DNA of 64,000 bases, taken from Verrucomicrobiota bacterium (GTDB lineage: Bacteria > Verrucomicrobiota > Kiritimatiellia > SS1-B-03-39 > UBA6053). The translations under genes were made by a program, and so were the position numbers. The stretch spans positions 23,522 to 87,521 of the forward strand of contig JAFIGD010000017.1 in assembly GCA_020831625.1 (NCBI GenBank), read 5' to 3'. The notes beneath the pieces were generated by a model. That model was not told where the DNA came from, did not search any database, and worked only from the letters and a program-made list of their open reading frames with translations. Of the stretch, positions 25,732 through 35,388 are shown one piece after another (the stretch's first letter is position 1; each line of letters begins with the position of its first letter).

Positions 25732-28700
25732 ATGAAATTAAGGCAATCGTTGAAGCCGTTCCATTATCACCCCGTATTCCCACACGCCGTGAAGTTTTTC
25801 TCCGCCTTGTTCTTCATGGCAACGTACTTCGCTGGCAACGCGTTCGGCCAATCTGTGGCTGAGGTACCCTTTGATCTGCCAAAGTTTCAACCCATCCTTT
25901 CTGCAAGCAGGCTGCACAGCCCTTCCACCTCACCCTCCACGGTCAGTAGCGGGAACTTCGGCGGCTACGAACTTCCAGGGCGTTTTTATCTGGGGGGCGA
26001 CGGCACGACGATGGTGCTGGCGACAACCGTCAGCGACAATGACCGCAGCGAACTTCGCCATAATTTCACTTGGCCGGTGACCGAACAGGAAGTGAACTAC
26101 TTCGCACGCTTGCGGTTCGACAAGCCTGTCGCTCATCAAGAAGATTACTGGGAAAGAAGACGGGTTAACTTCGTGCAGATCTATGTTCCGGGTATTGACT
26201 TGGGGCCAGTGGTGTTGCTCAGCGGGAGGCTAAGATGGGGACCCACAGCAGAGACGATTAAAGAGGACCATCTGTGGATGTCGGTGCAAGGAGGCGGGCA
26301 GTACGATCTTGGGCCCCGGCCCGAGGGCTTCTTCGACGTGGATGTCCGCGTGAAGGATGGGGAAGTGCGTGCATATATTAATGATGAGTTGAAGGCTGTG
26401 TCTAATCTCCTTGGATTCGACGGGGAGGTAGCCTATTTTAAAACCGGAGCCTACCACAGGGGCATCCAACCCATTGCGGTTGAGTATGAATTGCTGTCGA
26501 TCACGGCGGGTCCAGACCGAGCGCCGGCCAGCTTCACCTCCAACATAGTCAACAAACCGGATGCAACCGCACACGCGGCCTACCACGCCACGATTGCAGA
26601 TGACACCAACGATCCGGAAAACGACCAAATGATTTTTATCAAAACCTCCGGCCCGGACTGGCTGAACGTTGCCCCCAACGGTGCCCTCTCCGGAATCCCG
26701 TCCGCCAGCGACGTGGGAGCAAACAGCTTTACAGTTGATCTTTGGGACAGCGGCGGGAACTTCGACAGCGCAACCCTGGAGATCAACGTTGCAGCGTCTT
26801 CCAACAATGTGTCTGCGGCCCGGTTTGGTTCTGATTTTGATGGATTCGCCGGGTTTAGCACCGGCGGCAATGGAACGTTTACAGAGCAAACAGATTCGAT
26901 CAACTTCAACAGAAATTTCGCTGACAACAGTAACGCATTTCTCTATACGACGAACAGTTCCGTAAACACGAATGCAGGGAGCAGCTATGCCTTCACTTCC
27001 GTGGTGAAATACAATAGTTCAACGGACATCGGCAGCCCCCGAAACGTTTCCATGGTCTTGTTCAGTGGTCAAACAAACGGGGCATTTGGCATTACGCTGA
27101 AAATGCATGAACATGCAAACACCTTCCAGATCGATACCGGGCTTAATCAATTTGACGGACCTACGACCTCTTGGGGCGGGAAACCGTTTGCATCCGGGGC
27201 CACTTATACGCTCGAGGGGACCGTTTATTTCACTGCGGATCACGCCCATGTGACATTCAAGCTCACCGATGATGCCGGATTTTCGGACACGACCACCCGA
27301 ATCTTCTCAAAAAGTGACCTGAACATTGGGAATCGTCATGGCATAGGCACCCGTAACCGGGGGCTGAACTTTGATGCGAAGTATTTCGTCATCAACAACA
27401 AGCTTTCACCCACACCACCGACCGGCCTTTTCGCCACCGCCGACGAAAGCTCAGTCTCTTTGGACTGGGCGGACAGCCCTGAAGGCAGTCTCGTTGAATA
27501 CAGCGTCTACCGCTCGAACACTTCGGGCAGTTACAGCAGCGCTCTTGTGACCGGCCTGAGCACGAGTGAGTATGTCGATAACAACGTGGTAAGCGACACC
27601 ACATACTATTACGTGGTCACGGCCACAGACATTTTTGATAGGGAGTCAGCGCCGAGCAGTGAAGTTTCCGTCACGACGCCCTCACCCAATCAGCCTCCGG
27701 TGTTCACGGCCAATCCGATTGTCGGAGTCGACGCAACCGAAGGGGACGCCTACACGGGAACCCTCGCCGGAAGCGCGACCGATCCGGATGTGAACGACAC
27801 GCTGAGCTATGCGAAAGTCAGTGGTCCTGCCTGGCTCAGTATTGCCGCCAATGGCGATCTTTCCGGCACACCCGGCGACGCGGATGTCGGACTCAACAGC
27901 TTCACGGTGGAAGTCTCCGACGGAAACGGCGGGTTTGACCAGGCGACGCTGGAGATCACCGTGAGTGCGGCGGTTATTGCTGTAACCTGTGACTTCGGGA
28001 CCGATCCGGGTAAAACGACCTTCGGCGATGCCGGATTTACCGCCGGAGGTGGTGGGTTGCAGATCACGAATGGGTCGGACCACGTCCGCTTCAGGAGGAG
28101 TGGCAGCCCTTCCAATACTCGTGACGGTATCACCCGAACCTTCGACGGGCTTGGCGGCGGGGCGAGAAACGATTTCACCATCACCGCGCAATATACTCAT
28201 GTTAATTACCAGACCTGGGATGGGGTTATGTTTCCTGCCGGCATCCTTTTATTTGCCGAGGGTACCACTGAGAATGCTCTTCGAAATTCTGGTCTGGGGA
28301 TTCATATCTACTCAGACGGGACGTTTACTACGGAACGCCTTAGGATTACATCATCCGCCGCCATCAATACATCCTCATCTGCAGACACCTTTTGGCAATC
28401 AGGATCGCAAGGTGCAAATGATGGTGATATTGCAATACGTCACGGCGACGTTATGCAGTGGAAGGTGGATGTCACCTTCCATGGCACAAATAGTATGACG
28501 ATTGACGCAACCCTGACTCGTATTGACGGAACTTGGGAACGTACCGCCGAGCAACTTGAAAGAAGCGTGTCGGTATCGCACACCTTTACCAACGCCAGCG
28601 ACTTGATCGACGGTGAGTATTTCGGGTTTGGTGGCCGTTTTAGAGGGAGTGTAGAAACGCGTTTGGACACGTTCAGCGTTAATTCCCTCGTGAGCACACC

Positions 28701-30366
28701 GCCGGTGGCGGACGCGGGACCTGACCAGATGGTGACGGATAGCAACAGAAGCGGCAGCGAAGACGTGACCCTCGATGGAAGCGGTTCCAGCGACGCGGAC
28801 GGCAGCATCGTCAGCTATCTTTGGACCCTGAACGACAGCCAAATCGCAACGGGTGTCACGCCCACCGTATCCTTGCCTGTCGGCACCCATGTCGTGACCC
28901 TGACGGTAACCGATAACGACGATGCCACGGATACCGACACCGTAACCATCACGGTGAACGCGCCTCCAGTGGCCGACGCCGGCGGTGACCAGACGGTGAC
29001 AAACGTAAACGGAAGCGGCAGCGAAGATGTAACCCTCGACGGGAGCGACTCCAGCGACGCGGACGGCAACATTGTCAGCTTTGTTTGGACGCTGGACGGC
29101 AGCCAAATTGCAACCGGTGTGATACCCACGGTTACTTTGCCCGTTGGCACCCATATGATCACCCTGACCGCAACCGACAACCGAGGGGCCACCGACAGCG
29201 ATACAGTGACCATCACCGTGAATCCGGCTCCGGCACCGGGCCCGGGCATCCGGGTCACGGAATACCACCTAACCACGGGCGACTTCACCGGAACCACCGC
29301 GACTCTGACGCTTGATCAGAATTTGGCGGATGACTACTACATTCTTGTTCGCGGATCACGGGTCGGCGACGGGCTCAGCCTGCCCGACAATGACTATGCC
29401 CGGGTGACAGCGGTGCCTGGCGGCAAAGGCGACCTGCCGGATTCCGGCACCGCCGATCAAATCACCTTGGGCCGTTGGACCGCAGGGTTCGACTGGGAGG
29501 GTGTGGTGACGGTGGTGGAGAGTGAAAACCCCGCCAGCGCGGACGGCTTCAGACTGGTCGATGTGCTGGAGACATCCCTGACCGGGACTTCTGGTACCGC
29601 AAGTTCGGCGGCCTGGACTGACCTGAGCCGGGTGGTGCTGTTTGGCGGCTACCGCGGCGGCGGGGCGGCCTTTACCGAAGCTGCGAGCCACCGGAACCAG
29701 GGCACCAGTGTTTATGTGCGCTTGCATCCGAGCGGAACGGACACCCTGAACTGGAGCCGCGATGCGGGCGGTGAAACCTTGCGCAATGCGGTGATGACCA
29801 CCTTCGTGGTGGAGTGGGGCGACACGTGGACCGTGCAGCACGTCAATGTGGCCGGAGCCAACGGTGGTAATGGCGCTAACCACACCAGCCACTACACCAC
29901 CGCGGCCATCACCGCGGTCAACCGCGACAACACCTGGGTCTGGGGAACCGGAACCCGCCTGGCCGCCGGCATTGGCACCTGTGCCGAAGCCTGCCTGATC
30001 ACCCTGGGGGACGGTGTCAGCCAAAACACAATCGAAAGCACGGTGGCGGTCGGCTCGGAATACACGAACGCCTACGACTTTGATGTCTACGTGCTGACCC
30101 ACCCGGCGATCGCGGTCGACCACGTGTTTGTGCCCGACGGAAACACCAATGTGTCGGATCTGCCCGTGTCGGTGGCCCCCGCCGCAGCGGGAGCCCGATT
30201 TGGCTGGGTGTATAACGGGGTCAACGGAACGGGTGACTATCATCCGCGTTCGCGCTTCTGGGCGCGCTACACTGCTGACAACGAAATCACCATCAGCCGC
30301 GGGTTCAGCGGCCAGCCCTTCCCCGCCTGGGTGCAGGGAGTTGATTTTTCGGATCTGAACCCGTAA
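25732..30366 (+). CDS. Large secreted multidomain protein with PL7-like lyase domain
   Basis: 1544 aa with a long signal peptide ending near AFGQ40. Residues 45-260 resemble alginate lyase family PL7: R105-S-E-L-R109, Q149-I-Y151 and Y235-F-K-T-G-A-Y241 match the three catalytic motifs, but the usual His of QIH is Tyr. Next come a putative Ig (He_PIG) domain near 265-360, a concanavalin-like region, an Fn3 domain (about 560-650), a second He_PIG domain and another concanavalin-like region. Two near-identical PKD domains follow (about 985-1165, beginning PPVADAG), and then a C-terminal domain of about 375 residues that I do not recognise. No PEP-CTERM or type IX sorting tail is seen. Probably a secreted or surface polysaccharide-binding or -cleaving protein. 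Confidence 0.75.
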   Translation: MKLRQSLKPFHYHPVFPHAVKFFSALFFMATYFAGNAFGQSVAEVPFDLPKFQPILSASRLHSPSTSPSTVSSGNFGGYELPGRFYLGGDGTTMVLATTVSDNDRSELRHNFTWPVTEQEVNYFARLRFDKPVAHQEDYWERRRVNFVQIYVPGIDLGPVVLLSGRLRWGPTAETIKEDHLWMSVQGGGQYDLGPRPEGFFDVDVRVKDGEVRAYINDELKAVSNLLGFDGEVAYFKTGAYHRGIQPIAVEYELLSITAGPDRAPASFTSNIVNKPDATAHAAYHATIADDTNDPENDQMIFIKTSGPDWLNVAPNGALSGIPSASDVGANSFTVDLWDSGGNFDSATLEINVAASSNNVSAARFGSDFDGFAGFSTGGNGTFTEQTDSINFNRNFADNSNAFLYTTNSSVNTNAGSSYAFTSVVKYNSSTDIGSPRNVSMVLFSGQTNGAFGITLKMHEHANTFQIDTGLNQFDGPTTSWGGKPFASGATYTLEGTVYFTADHAHVTFKLTDDAGFSDTTTRIFSKSDLNIGNRHGIGTRNRGLNFDAKYFVINNKLSPTPPTGLFATADESSVSLDWADSPEGSLVEYSVYRSNTSGSYSSALVTGLSTSEYVDNNVVSDTTYYYVVTATDIFDRESAPSSEVSVTTPSPNQPPVFTANPIVGVDATEGDAYTGTLAGSATDPDVNDTLSYAKVSGPAWLSIAANGDLSGTPGDADVGLNSFTVEVSDGNGGFDQATLEITVSAAVIAVTCDFGTDPGKTTFGDAGFTAGGGGLQITNGSDHVRFRRSGSPSNTRDGITRTFDGLGGGARNDFTITAQYTHVNYQTWDGVMFPAGILLFAEGTTENALRNSGLGIHIYSDGTFTTERLRITSSAAINTSSSADTFWQSGSQGANDGDIAIRHGDVMQWKVDVTFHGTNSMTIDATLTRIDGTWERTAEQLERSVSVSHTFTNASDLIDGEYFGFGGRFRGSVETRLDTFSVNSLVSTPPVADAGPDQMVTDSNRSGSEDVTLDGSGSSDADGSIVSYLWTLNDSQIATGVTPTVSLPVGTHVVTLTVTDNDDATDTDTVTITVNAPPVADAGGDQTVTNVNGSGSEDVTLDGSDSSDADGNIVSFVWTLDGSQIATGVIPTVTLPVGTHMITLTATDNRGATDSDTVTITVNPAPAPGPGIRVTEYHLTTGDFTGTTATLTLDQNLADDYYILVRGSRVGDGLSLPDNDYARVTAVPGGKGDLPDSGTADQITLGRWTAGFDWEGVVTVVESENPASADGFRLVDVLETSLTGTSGTASSAAWTDLSRVVLFGGYRGGGAAFTEAASHRNQGTSVYVRLHPSGTDTLNWSRDAGGETLRNAVMTTFVVEWGDTWTVQHVNVAGANGGNGANHTSHYTTAAITAVNRDNTWVWGTGTRLAAGIGTCAEACLITLGDGVSQNTIESTVAVGSEYTNAYDFDVYVLTHPAIAVDHVFVPDGNTNVSDLPVSVAPAAAGARFGWVYNGVNGTGDYHPRSRFWARYTADNEITISRGFSGQPFPAWVQGVDFSDLNP

Positions 30367-30375
30367 AATCAACGG

Positions 30376-31134
30376 ATGAATCGAACTGTAAAAATAACGC
30401 CCCCCCTGCTGGCCCTCGGGCTGGCAGGGGGGCTTTTTTGGATTTTGCGGGAATCCACACCGCCCATTCCTGACCAAGCTGTCGTACCGGACCGTCCCGT
30501 CATTGAGGATCGAATGGAGCCGGTGAACTCACAATCGCCGCCGGCGGAGGTGCCGGTCTCTCCATCTGAACCGTTTCACGCCCCGACGGGAGCCGTCCGG
30601 GAAAGTGTTTCGACCTCGCCCGCGTCCGCGCCCATGTCCACGCCCGCGCCGAATCCAGCTCCGGCGGTTCGATTTTCAAGCGATGAACTCAAAGAAATCC
30701 TTCCTCTTTGGATGCGGGAGGAGGCCGATGTGGACATCTTTGCCGACGAACGCGTGGTTGCGGACACCCGGGTGATCCGGGTCCGCGGACGATATGCCTG
30801 GCCGAACGGCAGCGGAATGGAGGTGGAAATCACCGATCTGGGAAATGGCCCCTCCGACGTTTTGCTGCGTTCGCTGGGCTTTCAGCCGGCTCTGGCAGAC
30901 AGCGCGACGGAGGAGGGTTTCAGCCTGCAGGTGGAAGCGATGAACGAACCCGGTAATTTCGAGTACCACTATCAAACCGGGGAGGGCCGTATTCAGTTAC
31001 TGGTTGCCGACCGGTTTTTAGTGGAGGTGCAACTCGCGCTGCTCCCGGAGGAATCCTTCGGGACCGTGATTGAACATCAGGTTCCGATTGCCCTGCTGAG
31101 GGAAATGGTGGAGAAAAGAGGGGCCAAACCATGA
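30376..31134 (+). CDS. Membrane-anchored protein of unknown function
   Basis: 252 aa. An N-terminal hydrophobic segment (LLALGLAGGLFWIL) is followed by a Pro/Ser/Ala-rich linker to about residue 95 and then a compact domain (FSSDELKEILPLWMREEADV ... VPIALLREMVEKRG). The domain looks protein-like in codon use and charge pattern but belongs to no family I know. It starts 9 bp after the large secreted protein's stop, so it may anchor or assist it. Its first codons coincide with a strong terminator hairpin (30399-30437), so expression should be low or depend on read-through. Confidence 0.6.
   Translation: MNRTVKITPPLLALGLAGGLFWILRESTPPIPDQAVVPDRPVIEDRMEPVNSQSPPAEVPVSPSEPFHAPTGAVRESVSTSPASAPMSTPAPNPAPAVRFSSDELKEILPLWMREEADVDIFADERVVADTRVIRVRGRYAWPNGSGMEVEITDLGNGPSDVLLRSLGFQPALADSATEEGFSLQVEAMNEPGNFEYHYQTGEGRIQLLVADRFLVEVQLALLPEESFGTVIEHQVPIALLREMVEKRGAKP
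30399..30437 (+). terminator. Terminator hairpin inside the start of the 252-aa gene
   Basis: The stem GCCCCCCTGC / GCAGGGGGGC encloses TGGCCCTCGGGCTG-type loop sequence and is followed by six Ts. It lies 33 bp after the stop of the 1544-aa gene and within codons 8-21 of the following gene. Confidence 0.85.
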
Positions 31135-31176
31135 AACGGCTTTCACATTGACGGAGACGTTCGCAATCTCCGCCGT

Positions 31177-32685
31177 TTACTTGGATGTTTGTCCTGCTTC
31201 CGGTTGTGACGAATTCATCCACCAAAGCTGTTTCCACCCGGGGCCGCCGGTGTTGGGCTGCGGCGCGCCGGGCGTGCTCCGTCCGGTTTCGACGTACCGG
31301 GTGAGGAGGGTTTTGAGTTCCTCCACGACATCCGGATGCTGATCGTGGACGTTGGTCCGCTCGCCGATATCGGTGTCGAGATTGTAAAGCTGAAGGGGGG
31401 GGAGACCCTCGCAGGCGGGACCGGGCCGGGGATCGCTCCAGCCGCCGGAGCCGGGACACATCTCCAGCTTCCAGTTGCCTTTGCGAATGGAAAAGGAGCC
31501 GTCGATGGAGTGGTGGACGGTCGCCTCGCGCAGGCTGCGGTCCAGCGTCTTTCCCTGCCAGGCGGGCAGGTTGCTGACGCTGTCCTCGCCGGCGTTGTCG
31601 GGGAGGGGCGCGCCGGTGATGTCCGCACAGGTGGCGAGCAGATCGCTGAGGCAGACGGTTTCATCGGTGACCGAGCCGGCCTGAATGCCCTTCGGCCAGT
31701 GGATCAGCAGGGGAATGCGGTGTCCTCCCTCGTAGATGTCGGCCTTGTGTCCCCGGAAGACATAGCTGGGGTTGTGGCCGCACGCGGCCAGCTCCTCGAA
31801 GTTGGCCTGGGGAGAGCATCCGTTGTCGGAGGTGAAGATAAAAATGGTGTTCTCGGCCACGCCGCTCCGCTCCAGCGCCTCCAGGATTTGCCCGACATGG
31901 TGATCCACCTGGAGGCAGAAGTCGCCGTAGGGATTGGTGCCGCTTTTGCCCTGGAACTCCGGCAGCGGCAGGATGGGGGTGTGCGGCGAGGGGAGGGGGA
32001 GATAGAGAAAAAACGGCTCCCCGGCGGCGGCCCGCTCCTCGATGTACTTCACCCCGCGGCGGGTGAAGTTGGGGGACACCTCTTCGTGCACGAAATCCGC
32101 GCCGGTGGGGCCCTCCCGCCAGAAGCGGAATCCGCTGTCGGAGGTCACGCGGTCGGGTTGGGCGGTGACCCGGCCGTTTTCAACGTACACGTAGGGCGCC
32201 ATGTCCAGCGAACCGCAGTGGCCGTAGTAATAATCGAATCCGCAGGCGTCAGGGCCGCCGGTGACCGGCGCGGTGAAGTCCACATTGGCCCCGTCTTTGG
32301 CGACCGGCTGCCCGTCGGTGGTGGCCCAGTTCCAGCCCAGATGCCATTTACCGATCATGGCGGTGTGGTAGCCCTGCGCTTTCAGAAAGGAGGCCACGGT
32401 CATGCGTCCGGGTTCGATCAGAGAGGGGCTGTACCCGTCGAGAACTCCATTTTTCAGGCGGGATCGCCAGTTGTAGCGTCCGGTGAGGATGCTGTAGCGG
32501 GAGGGGGTGCAGACGGCCGAGGAGGAATGGGCGTCGGTGCAGATCATGCCGCCGGCGGCCATCCGGTCCAACTGCATCGTTTGAAGTTTGGAGCCGGGGT
32601 TCAGGCAGGAGAGATCGCCGTACCCCATGTCGTCGACGAGGATATAGACAATGTTGGGTTTTTTATCGCTTGAATAATGTTTCAT
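31177..32685 (-). CDS. Sulfatase (S1 family)
   Basis: 502 aa. Motifs in order: KPNIVYILVDDMGYGD (calcium site), the formylglycine site C59-T-P-S-R with YSILTG, GKWHLGW, and FTSDNGCSPQ. The C-terminal closing block includes GNWKLEMCPGSGGWS. It hydrolyses sulfate esters, probably on a sugar; Cys59 must be oxidised to formylglycine by an enzyme not seen here. No signal peptide: MKHYSSDKK leads straight into the core. The start at 32685 was chosen over an upstream one that would translate a hexamer repeat into an Ile-Thr run. It is a paralogue of the sulfatase at 36532 (same KPNIVYIL, PGSGGWS and GRSTPGAPQ segments), on the other side of the GH3 and AraC genes. Confidence 0.92.
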   Translation of the reverse strand: MKHYSSDKKPNIVYILVDDMGYGDLSCLNPGSKLQTMQLDRMAAGGMICTDAHSSSAVCTPSRYSILTGRYNWRSRLKNGVLDGYSPSLIEPGRMTVASFLKAQGYHTAMIGKWHLGWNWATTDGQPVAKDGANVDFTAPVTGGPDACGFDYYYGHCGSLDMAPYVYVENGRVTAQPDRVTSDSGFRFWREGPTGADFVHEEVSPNFTRRGVKYIEERAAAGEPFFLYLPLPSPHTPILPLPEFQGKSGTNPYGDFCLQVDHHVGQILEALERSGVAENTIFIFTSDNGCSPQANFEELAACGHNPSYVFRGHKADIYEGGHRIPLLIHWPKGIQAGSVTDETVCLSDLLATCADITGAPLPDNAGEDSVSNLPAWQGKTLDRSLREATVHHSIDGSFSIRKGNWKLEMCPGSGGWSDPRPGPACEGLPPLQLYNLDTDIGERTNVHDQHPDVVEELKTLLTRYVETGRSTPGAPQPNTGGPGWKQLWWMNSSQPEAGQTSK

Positions 32686-32700
32686 GATTTTCAACGAACT

Positions 32701-32769
32701 AATCGTAATCGTAATCGTGATCGTAATCAAACCCCAAAACCAACTTTTCGATCACGATTAAGATTACGA
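32701..32769. repeat. Inverted hexamer cassette, copy 1
   Basis: AATCGT-type units (32701-32725) are followed by an AAACCCCAAAACC spacer and then by units in the opposite orientation (CGATCACGATTAAGATTACG), so the arms can fold back on each other. It begins 16 bp upstream of the sulfatase start on the minus strand. The same arrangement recurs at 35523-35586. Confidence 0.75.
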
Positions 32770-32828
32770 AAGCGGTTTCTTTTTCCGGCAATCCTCAGCA
32801 TGCGATTCGCCGGGGCGTCGGGTGCGAA

Positions 32829-32950
32829 CATAATCCGATCTCGTCAACCGGAAAATGGCGAAAAAGGGAGGTCGGTAAACGAGAACGGCGACGAGAACGG
32901 GGGACGATTTTGTTTTGCCACTCGTAATGCGCTCTCGTCTGCCGGAAAAT
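32829..32950. repeat. Intergenic palindromic repeat, copy 1
   Basis: The 31-bp core lies at 32878-32908 (contains ACGAGAACGGCGACGAG). It is flanked on the left by CCGATCTCGTCAACCGGAAAA and on the right by CTCGTAATGCGCTCTCGTC. The left arm is partly complementary to the core. No gene overlaps it. Confidence 0.85.
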
Positions 32951-32968
32951 CTTGTTGAATTCCTTTTC

Positions 32969-32993
32969 GTAATCGTAATCGTAATCGTTATCG
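32969..32993. repeat. CGTAAT hexamer array before GH3
   Basis: Four units of CGTAAT/CGTTAT end 45 bp before the GH3 start. Confidence 0.7.
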
Positions 32994-33038
32994 ATGTGCA
33001 AGAATGACCCTGATGCCGTTGAAACAGGAGTGTATACA

Positions 33039-35321
33039 ATGAGTAACCCCAAGAACAGCCCGCTTCCTTACAGAGATGCCGCTCTACCCGTTTCCGAGCG
33101 GGTGGAGGACCTGCTTTCCCGCATGAGCGTGGAGGAGAAGATCGAACAACTGCGCAGCCAGATGCTGTTCGATCCGGAAAGTTCCAAGCGTGACCCGGCC
33201 GTGGGGCATGTCAGGTCGCTGACCCATTTCGCGCATCAGAAGGGGCACCGCCGCACCCCCGGCGAGTGTGCGGCCATCAACAACGCTGACATCAAGCGCT
33301 CGACCGGGGCCAACCGCTGGGGCATTCCCGTGCTGGTCCACGAAGAAGCCCTGCACGGCGCGCAATGGGGGGATGCGACCTGCTTCCCTCAATCGATCGC
33401 GCTGGCGGCCACCTGGGACGATGCCCTGATGCGGCGGGTCGCCAGGGCCATCGCCTGCGAGCTGAAGGCTGTGAACATTCACCAGGTGCTGTCTCCGGTC
33501 GTCAATCTTGGCCGCGATTCACGCTGGGGGCGGACGCAGGAAACCTATGGTGAGGATGTCTATCTGGTAAGTCGAATGGCACTCGCCTACGTGCAGACAC
33601 TGGAAGAGATGAACATCATCACCACGCCGAAGCATTTTGTCGACAACTACGGTGAGGGCGGCCGGGACAGCAATGTTTCCAATAGCTCATGGCGGGTGCT
33701 GCGCGAGGTGTTCCTGGAGCCTTTCCGCGTATGCGTTCAGGAGGGGCGCGCCCGCTCGATCATGCCGGCCTACAACAGTGTCGACGGCGTGCCCTGCACC
33801 TGCAGTCAGACGCTGCTGACCGATATCCTGCGGACCGAGTGGGGGTTCGAGGGATTTACGGTGTCGGACTATGGGGCCGTGCCCGGCCTCGTTGCCCCGC
33901 AGCGGGTGGCGGCCGACCGGGTTGAAGCCGTGGCCCGGAGCATGGAGGCCGGGCTGGATGTGGTCCTGCCAAACAATGACGGGGAGGCCCAGCGGCAACT
34001 GGCCCGGGAAGGGCGGTTTTCCATGGAGGTCCTCGACCGGTCCGTGCGGCGTATCCTCAAGGCCAAGTTCGAGCTGGGTCTGTTCGAACATCCGTATGTG
34101 GATGCGGGGGCGGCGGACGCGGGGGTCCGCAGTTCCGGGCACCGGGCGCTGGCGCTGGAGGCCGCGCGCAAAGCGGTGGTTCTGCTGAAAAACCGGGACC
34201 GCATCCTGCCGCTCTCCGGAGCGGCCGGGAAGATCGGTGTGTTCGGCCCGGCCTGCAACACGGTCAATCTGGGCGGCTACAGCGGTCCCTATGGCGGCTG
34301 GAAGGGGGAGGCTATGACCCCATTGGAGGCCCTGCGGAATCTGGCTCCCGCCGGAGCCGAGATCCGTGCCTGCGACGGAACTGCGGACCTGGAATCCGTT
34401 GCCCGTGAATGCGATGTGGCTGTCTACTTCGCCACCATCCGGGAGGATGAAGGCTCCGACCGCTCCAGTCTCGACCTTCCGGATCTATCGGCGGGGAAGC
34501 AGGCGGAGATCGCCGATGCCGCTCATGCGGTGATCGTGGACAAGCGTGAGAAGAGCGTTGCGTCCGGAGATCAGGAAAGTGAGATCCTGCGCATTGCGGA
34601 AACCGGCATTCCGGTGATTGTCGTGCTGGTGGCCGGCAGCGCGGTGACAATGCGGCGCTGGGAGGAGAAAGCGGCGGCAATTGTTCTGCCGTGGTACGGC
34701 GGCGAGCAGGGCGCAACCGCTGTCGCGGAGGTGTTGTTCGGTCACTGGAATCCCGGCGGCAGGCTGCCGCTGACCTTTCCAAAGACCGTTGGCCAGTGTC
34801 CGCTCTACTACAGCCACAAACCCACCGGCCGCGCCTATCACTATAACGACAACGATGGCAAGCCGCAGTTCCCCTTTGGTTTCGGGCTGAGCTACAGCAC
34901 CTTCGAATACAGCAACCTGGTGGTCGCGCCCGGAACGGCGGCGATCGGCACACCGGTGACGGTCACCGTCGAGATCCGCAACACCTCGGACGTGGCCGGT
35001 GACGAAGTGGTGCAGCTCTATGTGCACGACTGCGTGGCCAGCGTGGCGGTGCCTGTCAAGCAGCTTTGCGGCTTCGAACGCATCCATCTTGCGCCCGGGG
35101 AAACGCGGCTCGTCCGCTTCACCCTCGATGACCGGCACCTGGCCCTGTGGAATGCGCAGATGAAGCGCGTGGTCGAGCCCGGCGACTTCGAGATCATGGC
35201 CGGAAGCTCATCGGAAGACATTCGGCTGAAGGCAATGCTGACCCTTTTCACCGGAGGTCAGGCTTTTCAGCCTGACACGGCGGAGAGGCAAAGCGACCGG
35301 AGGTCAGGCTTTCCAGCCTGA
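33039..35321 (+). CDS. GH3 family beta-glycosidase
   Basis: 760 aa. The N-terminal TIM barrel carries the substrate-binding run TPKHFVDNYGEGG and the nucleophile Asp277 in GFTVSDYGAV. The C-terminal alpha/beta domain (AVVLLKNRDRILPLSG, GGEQGATAVAEVLFG) and a terminal Fn3-like domain follow. GH3 enzymes remove terminal beta-linked glucose, xylose or related sugars; the substrate is not evident. There is no signal peptide. The start at 33039 has AGGAG about ten bases upstream. The last ~23 residues (GGQAFQPDTAERQSDRRSGF) are encoded by tandem hairpin repeats rather than by family sequence. It lies between two paralogous sulfatases. Confidence 0.92.
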   Translation: MSNPKNSPLPYRDAALPVSERVEDLLSRMSVEEKIEQLRSQMLFDPESSKRDPAVGHVRSLTHFAHQKGHRRTPGECAAINNADIKRSTGANRWGIPVLVHEEALHGAQWGDATCFPQSIALAATWDDALMRRVARAIACELKAVNIHQVLSPVVNLGRDSRWGRTQETYGEDVYLVSRMALAYVQTLEEMNIITTPKHFVDNYGEGGRDSNVSNSSWRVLREVFLEPFRVCVQEGRARSIMPAYNSVDGVPCTCSQTLLTDILRTEWGFEGFTVSDYGAVPGLVAPQRVAADRVEAVARSMEAGLDVVLPNNDGEAQRQLAREGRFSMEVLDRSVRRILKAKFELGLFEHPYVDAGAADAGVRSSGHRALALEAARKAVVLLKNRDRILPLSGAAGKIGVFGPACNTVNLGGYSGPYGGWKGEAMTPLEALRNLAPAGAEIRACDGTADLESVARECDVAVYFATIREDEGSDRSSLDLPDLSAGKQAEIADAAHAVIVDKREKSVASGDQESEILRIAETGIPVIVVLVAGSAVTMRRWEEKAAAIVLPWYGGEQGATAVAEVLFGHWNPGGRLPLTFPKTVGQCPLYYSHKPTGRAYHYNDNDGKPQFPFGFGLSYSTFEYSNLVVAPGTAAIGTPVTVTVEIRNTSDVAGDEVVQLYVHDCVASVAVPVKQLCGFERIHLAPGETRLVRFTLDDRHLALWNAQMKRVVEPGDFEIMAGSSSEDIRLKAMLTLFTGGQAFQPDTAERQSDRRSGFPA

Positions 35322-35359
35322 CACGGCGGAGAGGCAACGCGACAGCCTGGAAAGGCTGT
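35251..35359. repeat. Tandem hairpin repeats at the GH3 3' end
   Basis: Two copies of a 46-bp unit lie at 35251-35296 and 35297-35342. Each holds the hairpin GTCAGGCTTT-(T/C)-CAGCCTGAC, followed by ACGGCGGAGAGGCAA. A third hairpin (ACAGCCTGGAAAGGCTGT) follows at 35342-35359. The first copy and most of the second are translated as the GH3 tail. Confidence 0.92.
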
Positions 35360-35388
35360 CCTCCATGTGTAGCAATCTGACCTTACAC

